A stretch of 64,000 bases of DNA from CBDCYS01 sp965226185 (GCA_965226185.1 CBDDCT010000004.1:718128-782127), one strand, 5' to 3'. Positions 45,773 through 55,471 are shown, counted from the stretch's first letter. Notes: generated by a model from the sequence alone, not told the origin. A program made the numbers and translations.

Positions 45773-47455
45773 TCAAGACGGGGGCTGGGTGACAGCTCCC
45801 TGGGCGGCGGATGACACCAATGCCGCATACTTGGCGAACACACCGGTCTTGTAATGACTCTCAGGGGCCTGCCAACCCTCTAACCGCTGCTCGATCGTTG
45901 CTTCATCCAGCTCGACATCAAGGCGGCGTTTGTCGACATCGATCACAATGATGTCGCCTTCTTGGACGGCGGCAATCGGCCCCCGGCGAACGGCTTCGGG
46001 GGCCACGTGGCCGACCATCAGCCCGCGGGTGGCGCCGCTAAAGCGGCCGTCGGTCAACAGCGCGACACTTTCTCCCAGACCCTTGCCGACGATCGCCGCG
46101 GTGACTCCCAGCATCTCGCGCATGCCGGGTCCGCCGGCGGGGCCTTCATAGCGGATCACCATAACGTCCCCCGGCTGGATTTCGTTGTTCGTCACCGCTT
46201 GCATGGCATCTTCTTCGCGGTCGAATACGCGCGCCGGACCGCGGTGAGTCTCGCGCCCGTGTCCGGCCACTTTGAGCACCCCGCCGTCGGGGGCCAAGTT
46301 GCCTTTGAGGATCACCAGCCCGCCGGTCGGCTTGATCGGGTCTGACAATGCATGGATCACGTCTTGCCCTTCGGTTTCGGTGGCAACGGCGCTGGCGGCC
46401 GCCAGGGTCTTGCCGGTAACCGTCATCTGCGATCCGTCGGCGTAGCCTCCTTCGACCAGACGTTTGGCGATGAGCTGGATACCGCCGGCGCGATCGACAT
46501 CGGCCGCCACATACTTTCCGCCGGGCTTGAGGTCAACCAGCAGGGGAGTCCGGCGGCTGATCTCATCGAAGTCGTCAATCGAAAGATCGACCCCGGCATC
46601 GCGCGCGACCGCGAGCAGGTGAAGAACGGCGTTGGTGGAACCTCCCGTGGCGGCCACGCTGGCGATTGCGTTTTCAAATGCCTTGCGAGTCAAGATCCGG
46701 CTAGGCCGCAGGTCGTTCTTCAACGCTTCCATGACGATTTGCCCGGCGCGGTAGGCGACGTCTTCCTTGCGTTTGTCGGTGGCCGGCACGCTGGCGCTGC
46801 CCATGGGAGAGAGCCCGATCACTTCCATCACGGTCGCCATGGTATTGGCGGTGTACTGCCCGCCGCAGGCGCCGGCGCCAGGGCAGGCGACGTTCTCCAG
46901 CTCGAGCAATTCCGCATCGGTCATCGTGCCTGCCGCGTGGCGGCCAACAGCTTCGAAAACGTCCTGGATCGTCACATCATGCCCCTGGAATTTTCCCGGC
47001 ATGATCGTTCCGCCGTAGAGCAGGACGGAGGGTATATTCAAGCGCGCCAAAGCCATGGCGGCGCCCGGAATCGTTTTGTCGCAGGCGACCAGGGCGATCA
47101 TGGCGTCGAACAGGTAGCCGCGGCCGGTGAGCTCAATCGAATCGGCGATGATTTCGCGGCTGACCAGCGAGGCCTTCATGCCTTCGGTGCCCATCGTGAT
47201 CCCGTCACTGATCGCGATCGTGTTGAACTCCATGGGCGTGCCACCGGCGGCCCGAACTCCTTCCTTGACGCGAACCGCCAGGTCGCGAAGGTTGAAGTTA
47301 CACGGCATTGTCTCGATCCATGTATTGGCGATGCCCACGATCGGTTTGGCAAGGTCGTCGTCGTTAAAGCCGATCGCCTTCAACATGGAACGGGCCGGCG
47401 CCCGGTCACGCCCGTCCGTAATCGTTGCGCTGAGGTGTTTCAATGGATTCGACAT
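45773..47455 (-). CDS. ilvD: dihydroxy-acid dehydratase
   Basis: A 560-residue Fe-S enzyme that makes the 2-oxo acids of valine and isoleucine, the step after IlvC. Cluster Cys lie in ETMPCNFNL, LVACDKTIPG and ACPGAGACGGQYTANTM; the C-terminal signature LLTDGRFSGATRGLMVGHVAPEA is present. It is full length. It faces the ilvBNC-cimA operon from 5.7 kb away and lies between two inverted IS4 copies. Confidence 0.97.
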   Translation of the reverse strand: MSNPLKHLSATITDGRDRAPARSMLKAIGFNDDDLAKPIVGIANTWIETMPCNFNLRDLAVRVKEGVRAAGGTPMEFNTIAISDGITMGTEGMKASLVSREIIADSIELTGRGYLFDAMIALVACDKTIPGAAMALARLNIPSVLLYGGTIMPGKFQGHDVTIQDVFEAVGRHAAGTMTDAELLELENVACPGAGACGGQYTANTMATVMEVIGLSPMGSASVPATDKRKEDVAYRAGQIVMEALKNDLRPSRILTRKAFENAIASVAATGGSTNAVLHLLAVARDAGVDLSIDDFDEISRRTPLLVDLKPGGKYVAADVDRAGGIQLIAKRLVEGGYADGSQMTVTGKTLAAASAVATETEGQDVIHALSDPIKPTGGLVILKGNLAPDGGVLKVAGHGRETHRGPARVFDREEDAMQAVTNNEIQPGDVMVIRYEGPAGGPGMREMLGVTAAIVGKGLGESVALLTDGRFSGATRGLMVGHVAPEAVRRGPIAAVQEGDIIVIDVDKRRLDVELDEATIEQRLEGWQAPESHYKTGVFAKYAALVSSAAQGAVTQPPS

Positions 47456-47642
47456 GAGATTCTCCCGCGATGAAACCGTATCAAAAAAGGACTCATCATC
47501 TTACCGTACCCGCCGCGGGCGGCTTCGCGGAATCGGGTGGGGCGGGCAGCAAGTGTCGTTGAATGGTCCGGTCGCGTTTTTCCTCGATGGGATTCGGACC
47601 CAGGGTTCCGCTTCGCTCCACCCTTGGGCTACGATTGGAGTC
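47456..47642. other. region upstream of ilvD
   Basis: No gene. It should carry the ilvD promoter; it includes the second copy of the CACCCAGGG-type repeat and ends at the IS4 terminus. Unlike ilvB, no leader or attenuator is apparent. Confidence 0.45.
47598..47635. repeat. dispersed hairpin repeat (CACCCAGGG type), copy 2
   Basis: Matches 4246-4283 apart from one inserted T (CACCCTTGGGC). Confidence 0.7.
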
Positions 47643-48915
47643 ACTGCTGTCCAAATTAGCTGAGCGGAGCGGGTTCGGCTGCTGAAAACACGCCAGAAAG
47701 CCCCGCCAGGAGGCCGATCTGGGAACCAGGTTGCCGGTTTGGACAAGATAGAAATCATGCTGCTGTCCCAATTAGGCCTCCATTCCCGCCAGTAATAATT
47801 GCTGTGGCGACTCGGGTTCGCTGCCCGGCGGCGGGTGAAACGGTTCGTCCAGCCAGGCGAACAATTCGCGGTGCACAAACAACTGCTGCCGCAACAAAGC
47901 GACCAGATTGGACAAGCTCCAGCCCCAACGCGCCCGCAGCTTTAAGTACCGCAGCAGCAAGATCGCGATCAGCGCCGTCCAGATCTGGATCTTCAGCGCG
48001 TTCGCCGAGGTGCCCACGAAGGTCTTCACCCGCAAGTTCTGCTTGAGAGCCTTGAAAAACAGCTCCACTTGCCAGCGGTCTTGATAAATGGCGGCAATCG
48101 TTGCGGCCGCCAACCCCAGGTGATTCGTCAAGAACACGAGCGTGCGCTGCTGCTTGGCGTCGAAGTATTCGATGCGGCGGAACACCACCTCGGAGCCGCT
48201 GGCGGCCAGCGAGGGAAAGAAGATCACTTCGTCGCGGCGCACGCCTCCGGGACGGCGCGGCAACGGGCGCTGTTCGAGAACCTCGTAGTTGGCCCCGCGT
48301 TTCAATCGTGTGACAAAGAAAACGCCCCGCTCGCTCAGCTCGGCGAACCAGTCGTAGTCGTTGTAACCGCGGTCGAAGACCACGATCGTGCCGCGGTCGA
48401 ACGACATTTTGCGGGCCGGCGCCAGGTCGGGCGTCTTGGCGTCGGTGACCACGCAGAAGCTGGGCAGGTAGCCGTCGTGATCGAGTACCAGATGGAGCTT
48501 GACGGCGCCCTTGGTGCGCTGGAACTGGGCCCAATCAAACAGCGAGGCGCACAGATCGATGACGCTGGCGTCCAGACTCAGCAGCTTGTTTTTGAAACGG
48601 AACTTGTGGCCCGGCGCCGCGCCGCGGCACTTCGCCAGCAGTTGATGAAAGACCGTTTCGTAGATCTGCCAAGGGCGTTGCCGGTTGGCGTAGGCCAGCG
48701 TCGAGCGCGGCGGTGCGGCGGACAAGCCCAGGTGCCGCAGCTTGCCTTCGCTGGCCGCCAGACCGCCGCAAATCTCACGCAACGACTGGGCGCGGCCGAG
48801 CTGGCAGAACAGCATGGCGACGAACTGTCCCCAGCAAGTGAAGCCGCGGGCGTGGCGCTCCCCGCGATGCTGGCGGACGGCCTGTTCAAACTCCGAACGC
48901 GGGAACAGCTTTAAC

Positions 48916-50578
48916 CCAGGATTTCCATTTTGGATCTTGGCCTCCTCGATTCTACGTTCCTTCTCTCTTGAACGCAAGCCTTTCTTGACCGCAGGCACGC
49001 ACCGGGCCGGACCGAAGTGCTTCCACTAGACCCTTTCGTTCTCCGAAGGGGACAATTCGTCGGTCGGAAGGCGGTTTTTCAGGCACTCCTCCGAGCTTCA
49101 CTCCGCAGCATCCAGATTTCGCACTCGCGAGCGACCGTTCTACCCGCTCGGCAGCGGCAGCGCCCAGATCCTGTGCAGCATGTCACCGAACAGCCTGCGG
49201 TTCAGATGCCCCTCGGCCAGCAGCAGCCAGTAATACCGCGCGTGCTTGACCAGCCGACCGCCGGTCTTCATCAATCTGTGTTGCAAGCTCGTCAGCGACC
49301 AGCTCTTGATCCTGTGCGGCAGTCCCAGCCGCCGCCACAAGTTGCCCAGGTTGTAGGCCAGCACGCTGAGTTGCAGTCGCACTTCGTTGGCCCGAAAGCG
49401 ATGGCACGAAAGCCGTGTCCAGTGCGTGGCCTGCTTGCCTTCTTTAATCCATTGCTCGGCCGTGCCGCGCTTGTTGTAGAAGCGCACAACAGACCGACTC
49501 GGCAACGTCATGTTCGTCACGATAAAACCGACGCGCGGGAACAGCTCACCGAGATGATGCTCGACCTTGGCCACGATGCGTCGCGGCTTGGACCAACTCT
49601 CCGCCTGATAGCGGAAGCTCTTGTAGCGCACCAAGGGCTTCCGGGAGGGCCTGCCCGGCGGCCGAAACAGGATGTCTTCGATCGCCAATTCCAAGCTCTT
49701 GTTGGCCGGAATGCGAATGGCGTACTGCACTCCGCGTTCCTCCGAAAACTCATAAATCTCCGGCTTAGCAAAGGCCGCATCGCCCCGGAAGGTGACCTGT
49801 TTGCCCGCGGCCTGTTGGCGCTTGATCTCGGGCAGCAGCAACTCCTTCCAGTCCTCAGCGCTGTGCACGTTGCCTGGACGCAGCTTCGCCGCCAGGCAAT
49901 CCCCATGCTGGTTGAACAACAACAGCGGGTGGTAGCAGACCGACTCGAAATGGCCGTTGTAAGCACTGCCCTCTTGCTGGCCGTGGACAGGGCTTTCGGT
50001 CGAGTCCATGTCGAGAACGACGCGCTCGGAGTCGTCTTGCGTCTCGGCTTGCGCCACCAGCTCGCGGTTCACAGCCATCAGCCCCAGCAAGTTCTCCTCG
50101 CTCGCCAGCATCTCCGTCTCGAAGCTCTGCAGTCGCGAGGTCAGTGCCCCGCCGCGATCCCAGTTCCTCTTCGAGCCGATCAAGCGAAACGTCGGGTCAG
50201 CCGACACTCGGACGGCGTCGTTGAGGTCCTCGTAGCCTGCCAGCCGAGAGTAGACTGACTGCCGCAGCAGATCGGCCAGCGGGAACTTCTTGTTCAAGCC
50301 TTGCCGTGGGTCACTGAGATGTTCCTCGATCAGCTTCCCGAGCCCGAGTCGTTCGTCCAGCTCGCGGACGAGAATGAGCCCGCCATCGGAAGTGACACGC
50401 GATCCTTGGAAATCGACTTTCAATAAGCCGTTGAAGCTTAGCTGGAACGGCTTGTTTTCTTTTTCACCCATTGGGTGTTGATCTCCTCAGCGCCTTGATT
50501 GCTTTCCAACCCGCATCAATAAAGGCGTCCGAGGCCACCCGATGGTTAGCAGAACCGAAACTAAAGTGGAAATCCGGG
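48916..50578 (-). mobile_element. IS1380-B element, copy 2 (1663 bp)
   Basis: Same length and transposase as 23777-25439. A perfect 5-bp duplication TTAAC flanks it (48911-48915, 50579-50583), both halves lying within the IS4 transposase gene. Confidence 0.95.
49140..50471 (-). CDS. IS1380-family transposase (IS1380-B, copy 2)
   Basis: 443 residues, the same protein as at 24001-25332, with all DDE segments intact (VVLDMDSTESPVHG, FRGDAAFAKPEIYEF, RFYNKRGTAEQWIKEGKQ). The identity implies very recent transposition or gene conversion. Confidence 0.95.
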   Translation of the reverse strand: MGEKENKPFQLSFNGLLKVDFQGSRVTSDGGLILVRELDERLGLGKLIEEHLSDPRQGLNKKFPLADLLRQSVYSRLAGYEDLNDAVRVSADPTFRLIGSKRNWDRGGALTSRLQSFETEMLASEENLLGLMAVNRELVAQAETQDDSERVVLDMDSTESPVHGQQEGSAYNGHFESVCYHPLLLFNQHGDCLAAKLRPGNVHSAEDWKELLLPEIKRQQAAGKQVTFRGDAAFAKPEIYEFSEERGVQYAIRIPANKSLELAIEDILFRPPGRPSRKPLVRYKSFRYQAESWSKPRRIVAKVEHHLGELFPRVGFIVTNMTLPSRSVVRFYNKRGTAEQWIKEGKQATHWTRLSCHRFRANEVRLQLSVLAYNLGNLWRRLGLPHRIKSWSLTSLQHRLMKTGGRLVKHARYYWLLLAEGHLNRRLFGDMLHRIWALPLPSG

Positions 50579-50621
50579 TTAACAATTGAGAGAAAATACT
50601 GCATGCTTGACTCATGGCGGG

Positions 50622-50827
50622 GCCTCCTCGGGCGGGTTGGTTCATAGGCCTGAACCCAATCCCAACCTAACAGAGGTTCCGCCTCCCCGGCTTACGAATT
50701 CAAAACGCTAATTTGGACAAGAGTGCCTCCTCGGGCGGGTTGGTTCATAGGCCTGAACCCAATCCCAACCTAACAGAGGTTCCGCCTCCCCGGCTTACGA
50801 ATTCAAAACGCTAATTTGGACAAGAGT
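50622..50827. repeat. tandem duplication of the IS4 terminal 103 bp
   Basis: Units 50622-50724 and 50725-50827 are the same: each runs from GCCTCCTCGGGCGGG to CTAATTTGGACAAGAGT, that is, the IS4 end up to just short of the transposase start. It looks like a solo IS4 end next to the copy B end. Confidence 0.9.
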
Positions 50828-50938
50828 GAGTGTGAGTACTGGTGCTCAATGCATGCCGAACCCCCTTGGCGGCAAGCTCGTTGTTCCGGCTTCAGCAACT
50901 GTGGCGAGAGTGTCCATCCCGTCAGCCTTGTTGCGGAG

Positions 50939-51079
50939 TCACTTCTTAAGACCCAGCGCCACAACAGAGTCTATTGAACTCTTGTGTCCTGCTTTTGCTT
51001 TTCGTTTCTCTTTTAAGCTTAGGAGCGCCTTTTTCCTCTTCTCTTTCTTGGCTTTGTCTTTTCTGCCTTTGTCACCCAT
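50939..51079 (-). CDS. small lysine-rich protein
   Basis: A 46-residue basic protein. ATG 51079 follows AAGGAGA at good spacing. The sequence starts MGDKGRKDKAKKEKRKKAL and is about one third Lys in its first 30 residues. Similar tiny Lys-rich proteins are common and uncharacterised; binding to nucleic acid is a guess. It could form an operon with nothing else nearby. Confidence 0.6.
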   Translation of the reverse strand: MGDKGRKDKAKKEKRKKALLSLKEKRKAKAGHKSSIDSVVALGLKK

Positions 51080-51296
51080 ATCGTTCTCCTTGGTAAGCAA
51101 TCCGCTGGCGGGCGTGATTTCCGCCCGTTCGGCGAGCGTTTGCGGAGGCACTGACGGCTGATTGCTGGATGGGAAATTATTTCTCGACAGCTATCAGACG
51201 GCGGCGCACCCTTTCATGGAATATTCTAGCGTGGGCGGCTGGCAAACGGAGGCGCCTATCCACCGAACCCCAAATCGACTGTGCCGAGGCCGACAC

Positions 51297-51815
51297 TTAG
51301 CGCAGCAATACGAAACCGAGGAAAAAAAGGATGGCGCCGTTCACGATCCATCCGATCAGGCAAACCGCGACAGCACGCCCAGTGCTGGTGTAGTCAAGCG
51401 CCTGGCGCACGGCCACCACGAAGGCGGCAAGCATCCAAACGCCAGCTACAAAGAAGACGGGGACCGTCAGTCCCGGCACAATCCCCAAAATGCGGAGCAT
51501 TCCCGGAGCTGCGGCGAAACCCGTCGTCCGTAGCAGTTCACCCCAATCAGCATGTGTTTGTGGTGTTGGGAGAATCCGGGTGCCAATGAAGTAGGTTAGC
51601 CCCGCCCAGAGGAGCCAGCCCAAGAGGGCAGCAACCAGGGCGCCGAACAAGCCTGGTGTGCCTTCTCGACCGACAGCACCGATACCGGCCGCCACGCTGG
51701 AAAGTGCCACAACTCCCATCGCCTGGCCCATAGCCGTAGTGTCTGCCTCGACTTCTTCGTAAATATGAACATCGAGTTTTGCCGCGCCGATCACGCGTTG
51801 AGTAAAGGACGTCAT
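51297..51815 (-). CDS. Yip1-family membrane protein
   Basis: A 172-residue integral membrane protein with about five hydrophobic segments (AMGVVALSSVAAGIGAV, LFGALVAALLGWLLWAGLTYFIG, GFAAAPGMLRILGIVPGL, VFFVAGVWMLAAFVVAV, CLIGWIVNGAILFFLGFVLL). The layout and the AAAPG segment fit Yip1-domain proteins. AAGGAG precedes ATG 51815. Function unknown. Confidence 0.8.
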   Translation of the reverse strand: MTSFTQRVIGAAKLDVHIYEEVEADTTAMGQAMGVVALSSVAAGIGAVGREGTPGLFGALVAALLGWLLWAGLTYFIGTRILPTPQTHADWGELLRTTGFAAAPGMLRILGIVPGLTVPVFFVAGVWMLAAFVVAVRQALDYTSTGRAVAVCLIGWIVNGAILFFLGFVLLR

Positions 51816-51978
51816 GAGAGTCGTCTCCTTTTGGAAATGATGCAGTTCGATTCTAGACCACCAAGAATTTTGCTAGTAGCCTGCAAGGCAGCTGACGCAA
51901 GACATACATATCAGGACCTATCAGCAGCTCGGTCAGCTCGCTCACCTCCTTGCCCGATCGCTCGATCGCTACGTGTTA

Positions 51979-53779
51979 CCTGAATTATGCACTGCGGGGT
52001 GCACCGGAGGAGGGCTGAGCCGCCAGGGGCCATTTGGGGGACCCCCGAAAACATGGGGTAATAAGGTAGGCTGGCAAAGATTTCAGCTTCGCCAGTCAAC
52101 CCCAAGGAGGTCACCCAAATGGTTACCAAGCGAAAACAGCATAGCTCCCGAAGGCCCGTCAAACAAGGCCGGGGCGCGAGGGCCCCGCGGCCCAATAAAA
52201 TCGGGGCTGCCACGCCTTATCACTTCCGCGGCAAGAATCTGACTCCCTACGGCGGCTTGCTGCCCGTCGCCACCCTGCTCGAAAAACTCGGCTTCCAGGC
52301 GCTGCTGGAAGAAACCATCACGAACAAACGAATCACCCGTGTGATGAGCCTCTACCAGTTTGTGCTGGCCCTCGTGCTGGGCCTCTATGTCGGCTTTGCG
52401 CGGCTGAACCAACTCCGCTTCATCGCCCGCGACCCCATCTTGACCGGCATCTTGCAAGTGACGCGTCTGCCGCCGCAGTCCACGCTGTGGCGCTTTCTGG
52501 CCTCGCTGCACCTCAACGTGGCGAAGCAGATCCTTTCCATTCAGCGCCAGCTGCGGGAACGAGTCTGGGCCGCGGCCCAGGTGAAATTGGAGACGGTGAC
52601 GCTGGACACCGACACCACCGTGCACACGCTCTACGGCCGCCAGATGGGCGGGCGCAAGAGTTACAACCCCAAGAACAAGGGCAAGCGCAGCTACCAGCCG
52701 ATACTGACTTTCCTGGCCGAGACGCGCGAATACCTGATGGGCGGGTTGCGCAACGGCGACCGGCCCACGGGCCGGCAGATCGCCGCCCACCTCGAGAGCG
52801 CCTTTCGGGCTTTGCCGCACGGCGTGAAGAAAATCCTGGCGCGGGCCGATTCCGGGTTTTATTGCTGGGAGGCGGTGGAGGCCTATGAAAAGGCGGCTTG
52901 TCAGTTCGTCATCGTGGCGCGCAAGACCAGGCGGCTGGTCGAGCAGTTGCAGCAAGCGGCCTGGAAGCCCTCGCCCCACAGCGATGCGGATGCGGAATGC
53001 GAATTCCTCTACCAGCCGCAGGGCTGGGCGCGGGCCTGTCGTTTCCTGGCGCTGCGTTACGAAAACGAACCCGCGGCCGGCGCGGCCGAGCAATACCAGC
53101 TGTTTGCCACCAGCGCTTACACCTACCGCGTGTTTGTCACCAACCTGGCCGAACCGATCGCGGCGGTGGTGTGGTTTTACAATCAGCGCGCCGCAGCCGA
53201 GAACCTCATCAAGGAGGCCAACAACGACGCCGGGCTGGCGGCCCATCCCTCGCGCCGCTTTGACATGAACCGCAATCACTTTCAGCTGGCCATGCTGGCC
53301 TACAACCTCAACTGCTGGCTGCTGCTGTTCAACCGCGAAGCCCAAGCCAGCGTGGAGACACTGCGGCACACCACCCTGGCGACGGCGCGGCTGCGCTTTC
53401 TGTTCGTGGCGGCCAAGATCTGGCGGCACGCCGGCAGAACGGGTGTCAGCTACAGCGATCATTATGAGGAAAAGGGCCTGTTTGAACGGCTGATGCGGCG
53501 GCTGCGGGCGATGGGGCCACCGGGATCGAGCTTCGCGCCGGTGGTGGAGGGTGCGCTGAGTTGAGGGGCGCTCCATGCATAAAATTTCATGCACTCGCCG
53601 CAACGTACTGGGAACACGCCGCTTGCCCGCCCGCTTTTGCCCGCCGGGATTGGCAGGCGGCTCAAACAGGGAGGGAAACAGAGGAAAAGACGACTTGCTA
53701 AATCACTGAGTTGACACGACTGCCGCTACCGCCACAACTCCATCGGCGATGGCTACGCCGAATCTGTGCATAATTCAGG
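51979..53779 (+). mobile_element. full IS1380-A element, copy 2 (1801 bp)
   Basis: Same length and termini as 5022-6822 but inverted. Flanks TGTTA (51974-51978) and TGATA (53780-53784) match at four of five positions. The two inverted copies bound 45 kb. Confidence 0.92.
52119..53564 (+). CDS. IS1380-family transposase (IS1380-A, copy 2)
   Basis: 481 residues, the same protein as at 5237-6682, start ATG 52119 behind AAGGAGGT. It is intact and is a likely source of enzyme for the four MITEs, whose ends match exactly. Confidence 0.92.
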   Translation: MVTKRKQHSSRRPVKQGRGARAPRPNKIGAATPYHFRGKNLTPYGGLLPVATLLEKLGFQALLEETITNKRITRVMSLYQFVLALVLGLYVGFARLNQLRFIARDPILTGILQVTRLPPQSTLWRFLASLHLNVAKQILSIQRQLRERVWAAAQVKLETVTLDTDTTVHTLYGRQMGGRKSYNPKNKGKRSYQPILTFLAETREYLMGGLRNGDRPTGRQIAAHLESAFRALPHGVKKILARADSGFYCWEAVEAYEKAACQFVIVARKTRRLVEQLQQAAWKPSPHSDADAECEFLYQPQGWARACRFLALRYENEPAAGAAEQYQLFATSAYTYRVFVTNLAEPIAAVVWFYNQRAAAENLIKEANNDAGLAAHPSRRFDMNRNHFQLAMLAYNLNCWLLLFNREAQASVETLRHTTLATARLRFLFVAAKIWRHAGRTGVSYSDHYEEKGLFERLMRRLRAMGPPGSSFAPVVEGALS

Positions 53780-54530
53780 TGATAAACAAGGACTTGGGCT
53801 TGCCGCTTGTGGCAGTCCCCGATTTTTTCGCAACTTCCGGAGCCCCTTTTTTTTCCACACACACTTCGGGGGAGTGGGAAGTGGGGACAGAGCCCAAATA
53901 AAGAATCTTTGCCCGATCGATCCGAAAGGCGGCGAGACGAAAGTCCGTGAGCGGCTACCACTTTCCAGAACAGCGGGCGGCCACGTTCACGCGGCTTGAT
54001 TTCAAATAGGCCGGTCCTTTGAGGACCGGCACCCGTCACCCCCAGGAATCCGCTTCTGGCGAACGGCCGTCGCCGACCCGCGCCTGAGCCGGTGGGAGGT
54101 CGTCGAAGGTTCAAGAAACGCCGCTTGGGGCCGCGAGCGAACGCACAGCGGTACCTACTCGGAGGACGTGTTGGGGGGGGAACCGGGAAACCGGGACAGC
54201 CTCAGTTAGAGGAGTTCGGGGTGTTCGAGGACGGGAGCCCGAATTCGCCATTTGCAGCGGCTTGAGCACCCGATTCTAAGCCACGTGCTGTCAAAATGGG
54301 GACCCGAAGCCTTTATTAGTGGCTAATTTTAGGCCAGGCTATCTCGCAACAATCGCTAGGCCTGCTCCCAGCAGAGTTCGGGCTTCGTCCCTGAAACGCT
54401 GGGTCCATTTGACAACGCTGGACCTGACGCCGGGGAACGATTGCGGCGCTTTGTGGCGTGGTTTCGGGTACGCCGCGGGCGCCGCGTGCAGTGCTGCCGG
54501 CCGGAATGGCTGATTGCTCCGCTGCGCTAG
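53780..54530. other. intergenic region with hairpins
   Basis: No credible gene. It holds a hairpin GCCGGTCCTTTGAGGACCGGC at 54010-54030 and, at about 53905-53975, a structured-looking stretch with CGAAAGG, ACGAAAGTCCGTGAG and GGCTACC that loosely recalls a c-di-GMP-I aptamer. Bases 54165-54200 contain runs of G. Confidence 0.45.
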
Positions 54531-54616
54531 ACTGAAGCTGCGGTCTATGAGTGGAATGCGGCCAAAGCAGAGTCGAGCATTCAGAAGCACGGCGTCTCGT
54601 TTGATGAGGCGGCAAG
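54531..54616 (+). pseudogene. BrnT-type toxin fragment
   Basis: VYEWNAAKAESSIQKHGVSFDEAAS is the N-terminal signature of BrnT toxins (normally FEWDxxKaxxNxxKHGVsFeeA). The frame has a TAG just upstream with no start between, and at 54617 the sequence switches to the mod fragment. Only about 28 codons remain; no antitoxin follows. Confidence 0.6.
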
Positions 54617-54820
54617 TGGGAAGGGCGCTGGACGGGGGATTACATCTTTGAAAACGAGTGGCAATCTTTCGGCGTCAAAAAGGATCGCTCGCTGGAACTG
54701 ACCAGCGTCTCTCACGAATGCCTGCCGGGGCGGCGCAAGCTGGCCGTCAAGGGGGTGGACATCTTCGGCAACGACACGATGACGATCGTCGACGTGAACG
54801 TGGGAGGTAGAAGCCAGTGA
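54617..54820 (+). pseudogene. mod: type III modification methylase, C-terminal fragment
   Basis: The last 67 codons of a frame running from W-EGRWTGDYIFENEW to a TGA at 54820. The segment KLAVKGVDIFGNDTMTIVDVNVG is typical of the C-terminus of adenine-specific type III Mod proteins. The catalytic DPPY and FxGxG motifs are lost upstream at the BrnT junction. The final GTGA overlaps the MntA start, as in an operon. Confidence 0.65.
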
Positions 54821-55107
54821 ACAGAGACGACATTCTCCGGATTCTGCGCGAATTCAAGCAGGACTACGCGACGAAATACGGGATTCTTGAGCTCGGCGTG
54901 TTCGGATCGGTGGCGCGGGACACCGCCGGAGAGCAAAGCGACGTGGATATCTGCGTCAAGACCGAAACCCCCGACCCCTTCATGCTGGTCCACATCAAGG
55001 AAGAGCTTGAGGAGCGAATCGGAAAGCACGTCGATATCGTTCGTCTCCGGGAACAAATGAACCCGTTTTTGAAGTCGCGCATCGAGAAGGAAGGCGTCTA
55101 TGTTTGA
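54817..55107 (+). CDS. mntA: MntA-type nucleotidyltransferase (antitoxin)
   Basis: A 96-residue minimal nucleotidyltransferase. The motif GVFGSVARDTAGEQSDVDICVK matches GSxxR...SDxD, and a third Asp lies in KHVDIVRL. In MntA/HepT pairs this enzyme AMPylates the HEPN toxin and blocks it. GTG 54817 overlaps the mod stop; its end overlaps hepT by eight bases. Confidence 0.88.
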   Translation: MNRDDILRILREFKQDYATKYGILELGVFGSVARDTAGEQSDVDICVKTETPDPFMLVHIKEELEERIGKHVDIVRLREQMNPFLKSRIEKEGVYV

Positions 55108-55471
55108 CCGCGAGCTCGCGCTGGCGGTGGCTGAGCAGATCGACGAGGCGCTCGAGAAGATCAAGAGCCGCGGCGCCGCCGTCCGGAGCGCGGGCGACTT
55201 TACCGCGACGCCCGAGGGCATGGAAAGAATGGATGGCCTGTGCATGCTTTTCATGGCGGTCGGCGAGGCCCTGAAGAATCTGGACAAGATCACGGAGGGA
55301 AGCCTGCTGCCGCGCTACCCCGAGGTTGACTGGCGCGGCGCCATGGGCTTCCGGGACATCATCGCTCACCAATACTTCAACATCGACCCGGATCAAGTGT
55401 TCTGGATTTGCAGCCATGAAGTAGAGCCGCTATCGGCTGCGATCAAGAAAATCATGGAGGACTTACGCTGA
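55100..55471 (+). CDS. hepT: HepT-type HEPN RNase toxin
   Basis: A 123-residue HEPN protein. RDIIAHQYF is the RX4HXY motif of HepT toxins: Arg and His are the RNase residues and the Tyr is the AMPylation site. It overlaps mntA by eight bases and its TGA shares its A with the res start. The frame is intact, so the pair may still work although the surrounding restriction system is dead. Confidence 0.88.
   Translation: MFDRELALAVAEQIDEALEKIKSRGAAVRSAGDFTATPEGMERMDGLCMLFMAVGEALKNLDKITEGSLLPRYPEVDWRGAMGFRDIIAHQYFNIDPDQVFWICSHEVEPLSAAIKKIMEDLR

Larger units (their letters stand above)
47772..50615 (-). pseudogene. IS4-family transposase split by IS1380-B
   Basis: The start ATG is at 50615; about 11 codons later (after SIFSQLL) IS1380-B breaks the gene, and coding resumes at 48910 (KLFPRSEF) to the stop at 47772. 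Downstream of the insertion the sequence is the same as copy A. A chance in-frame start inside IS1380-B could yield a nearly full product, but the native signals are lost. Confidence 0.88.
47643..50827 (-). mobile_element. IS4-family element, copy B, interrupted by IS1380-B
   Basis: Same IS4 as copy A, in opposite orientation, with terminal ACTGCTGTCCAAATTAGC at 47643. IS1380-B occupies 48916-50578. The other end is a tandem duplication of the terminal 103 bases. Removing IS1380-B and one TTAAC restores the sequence of copy A almost exactly. Confidence 0.88.
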
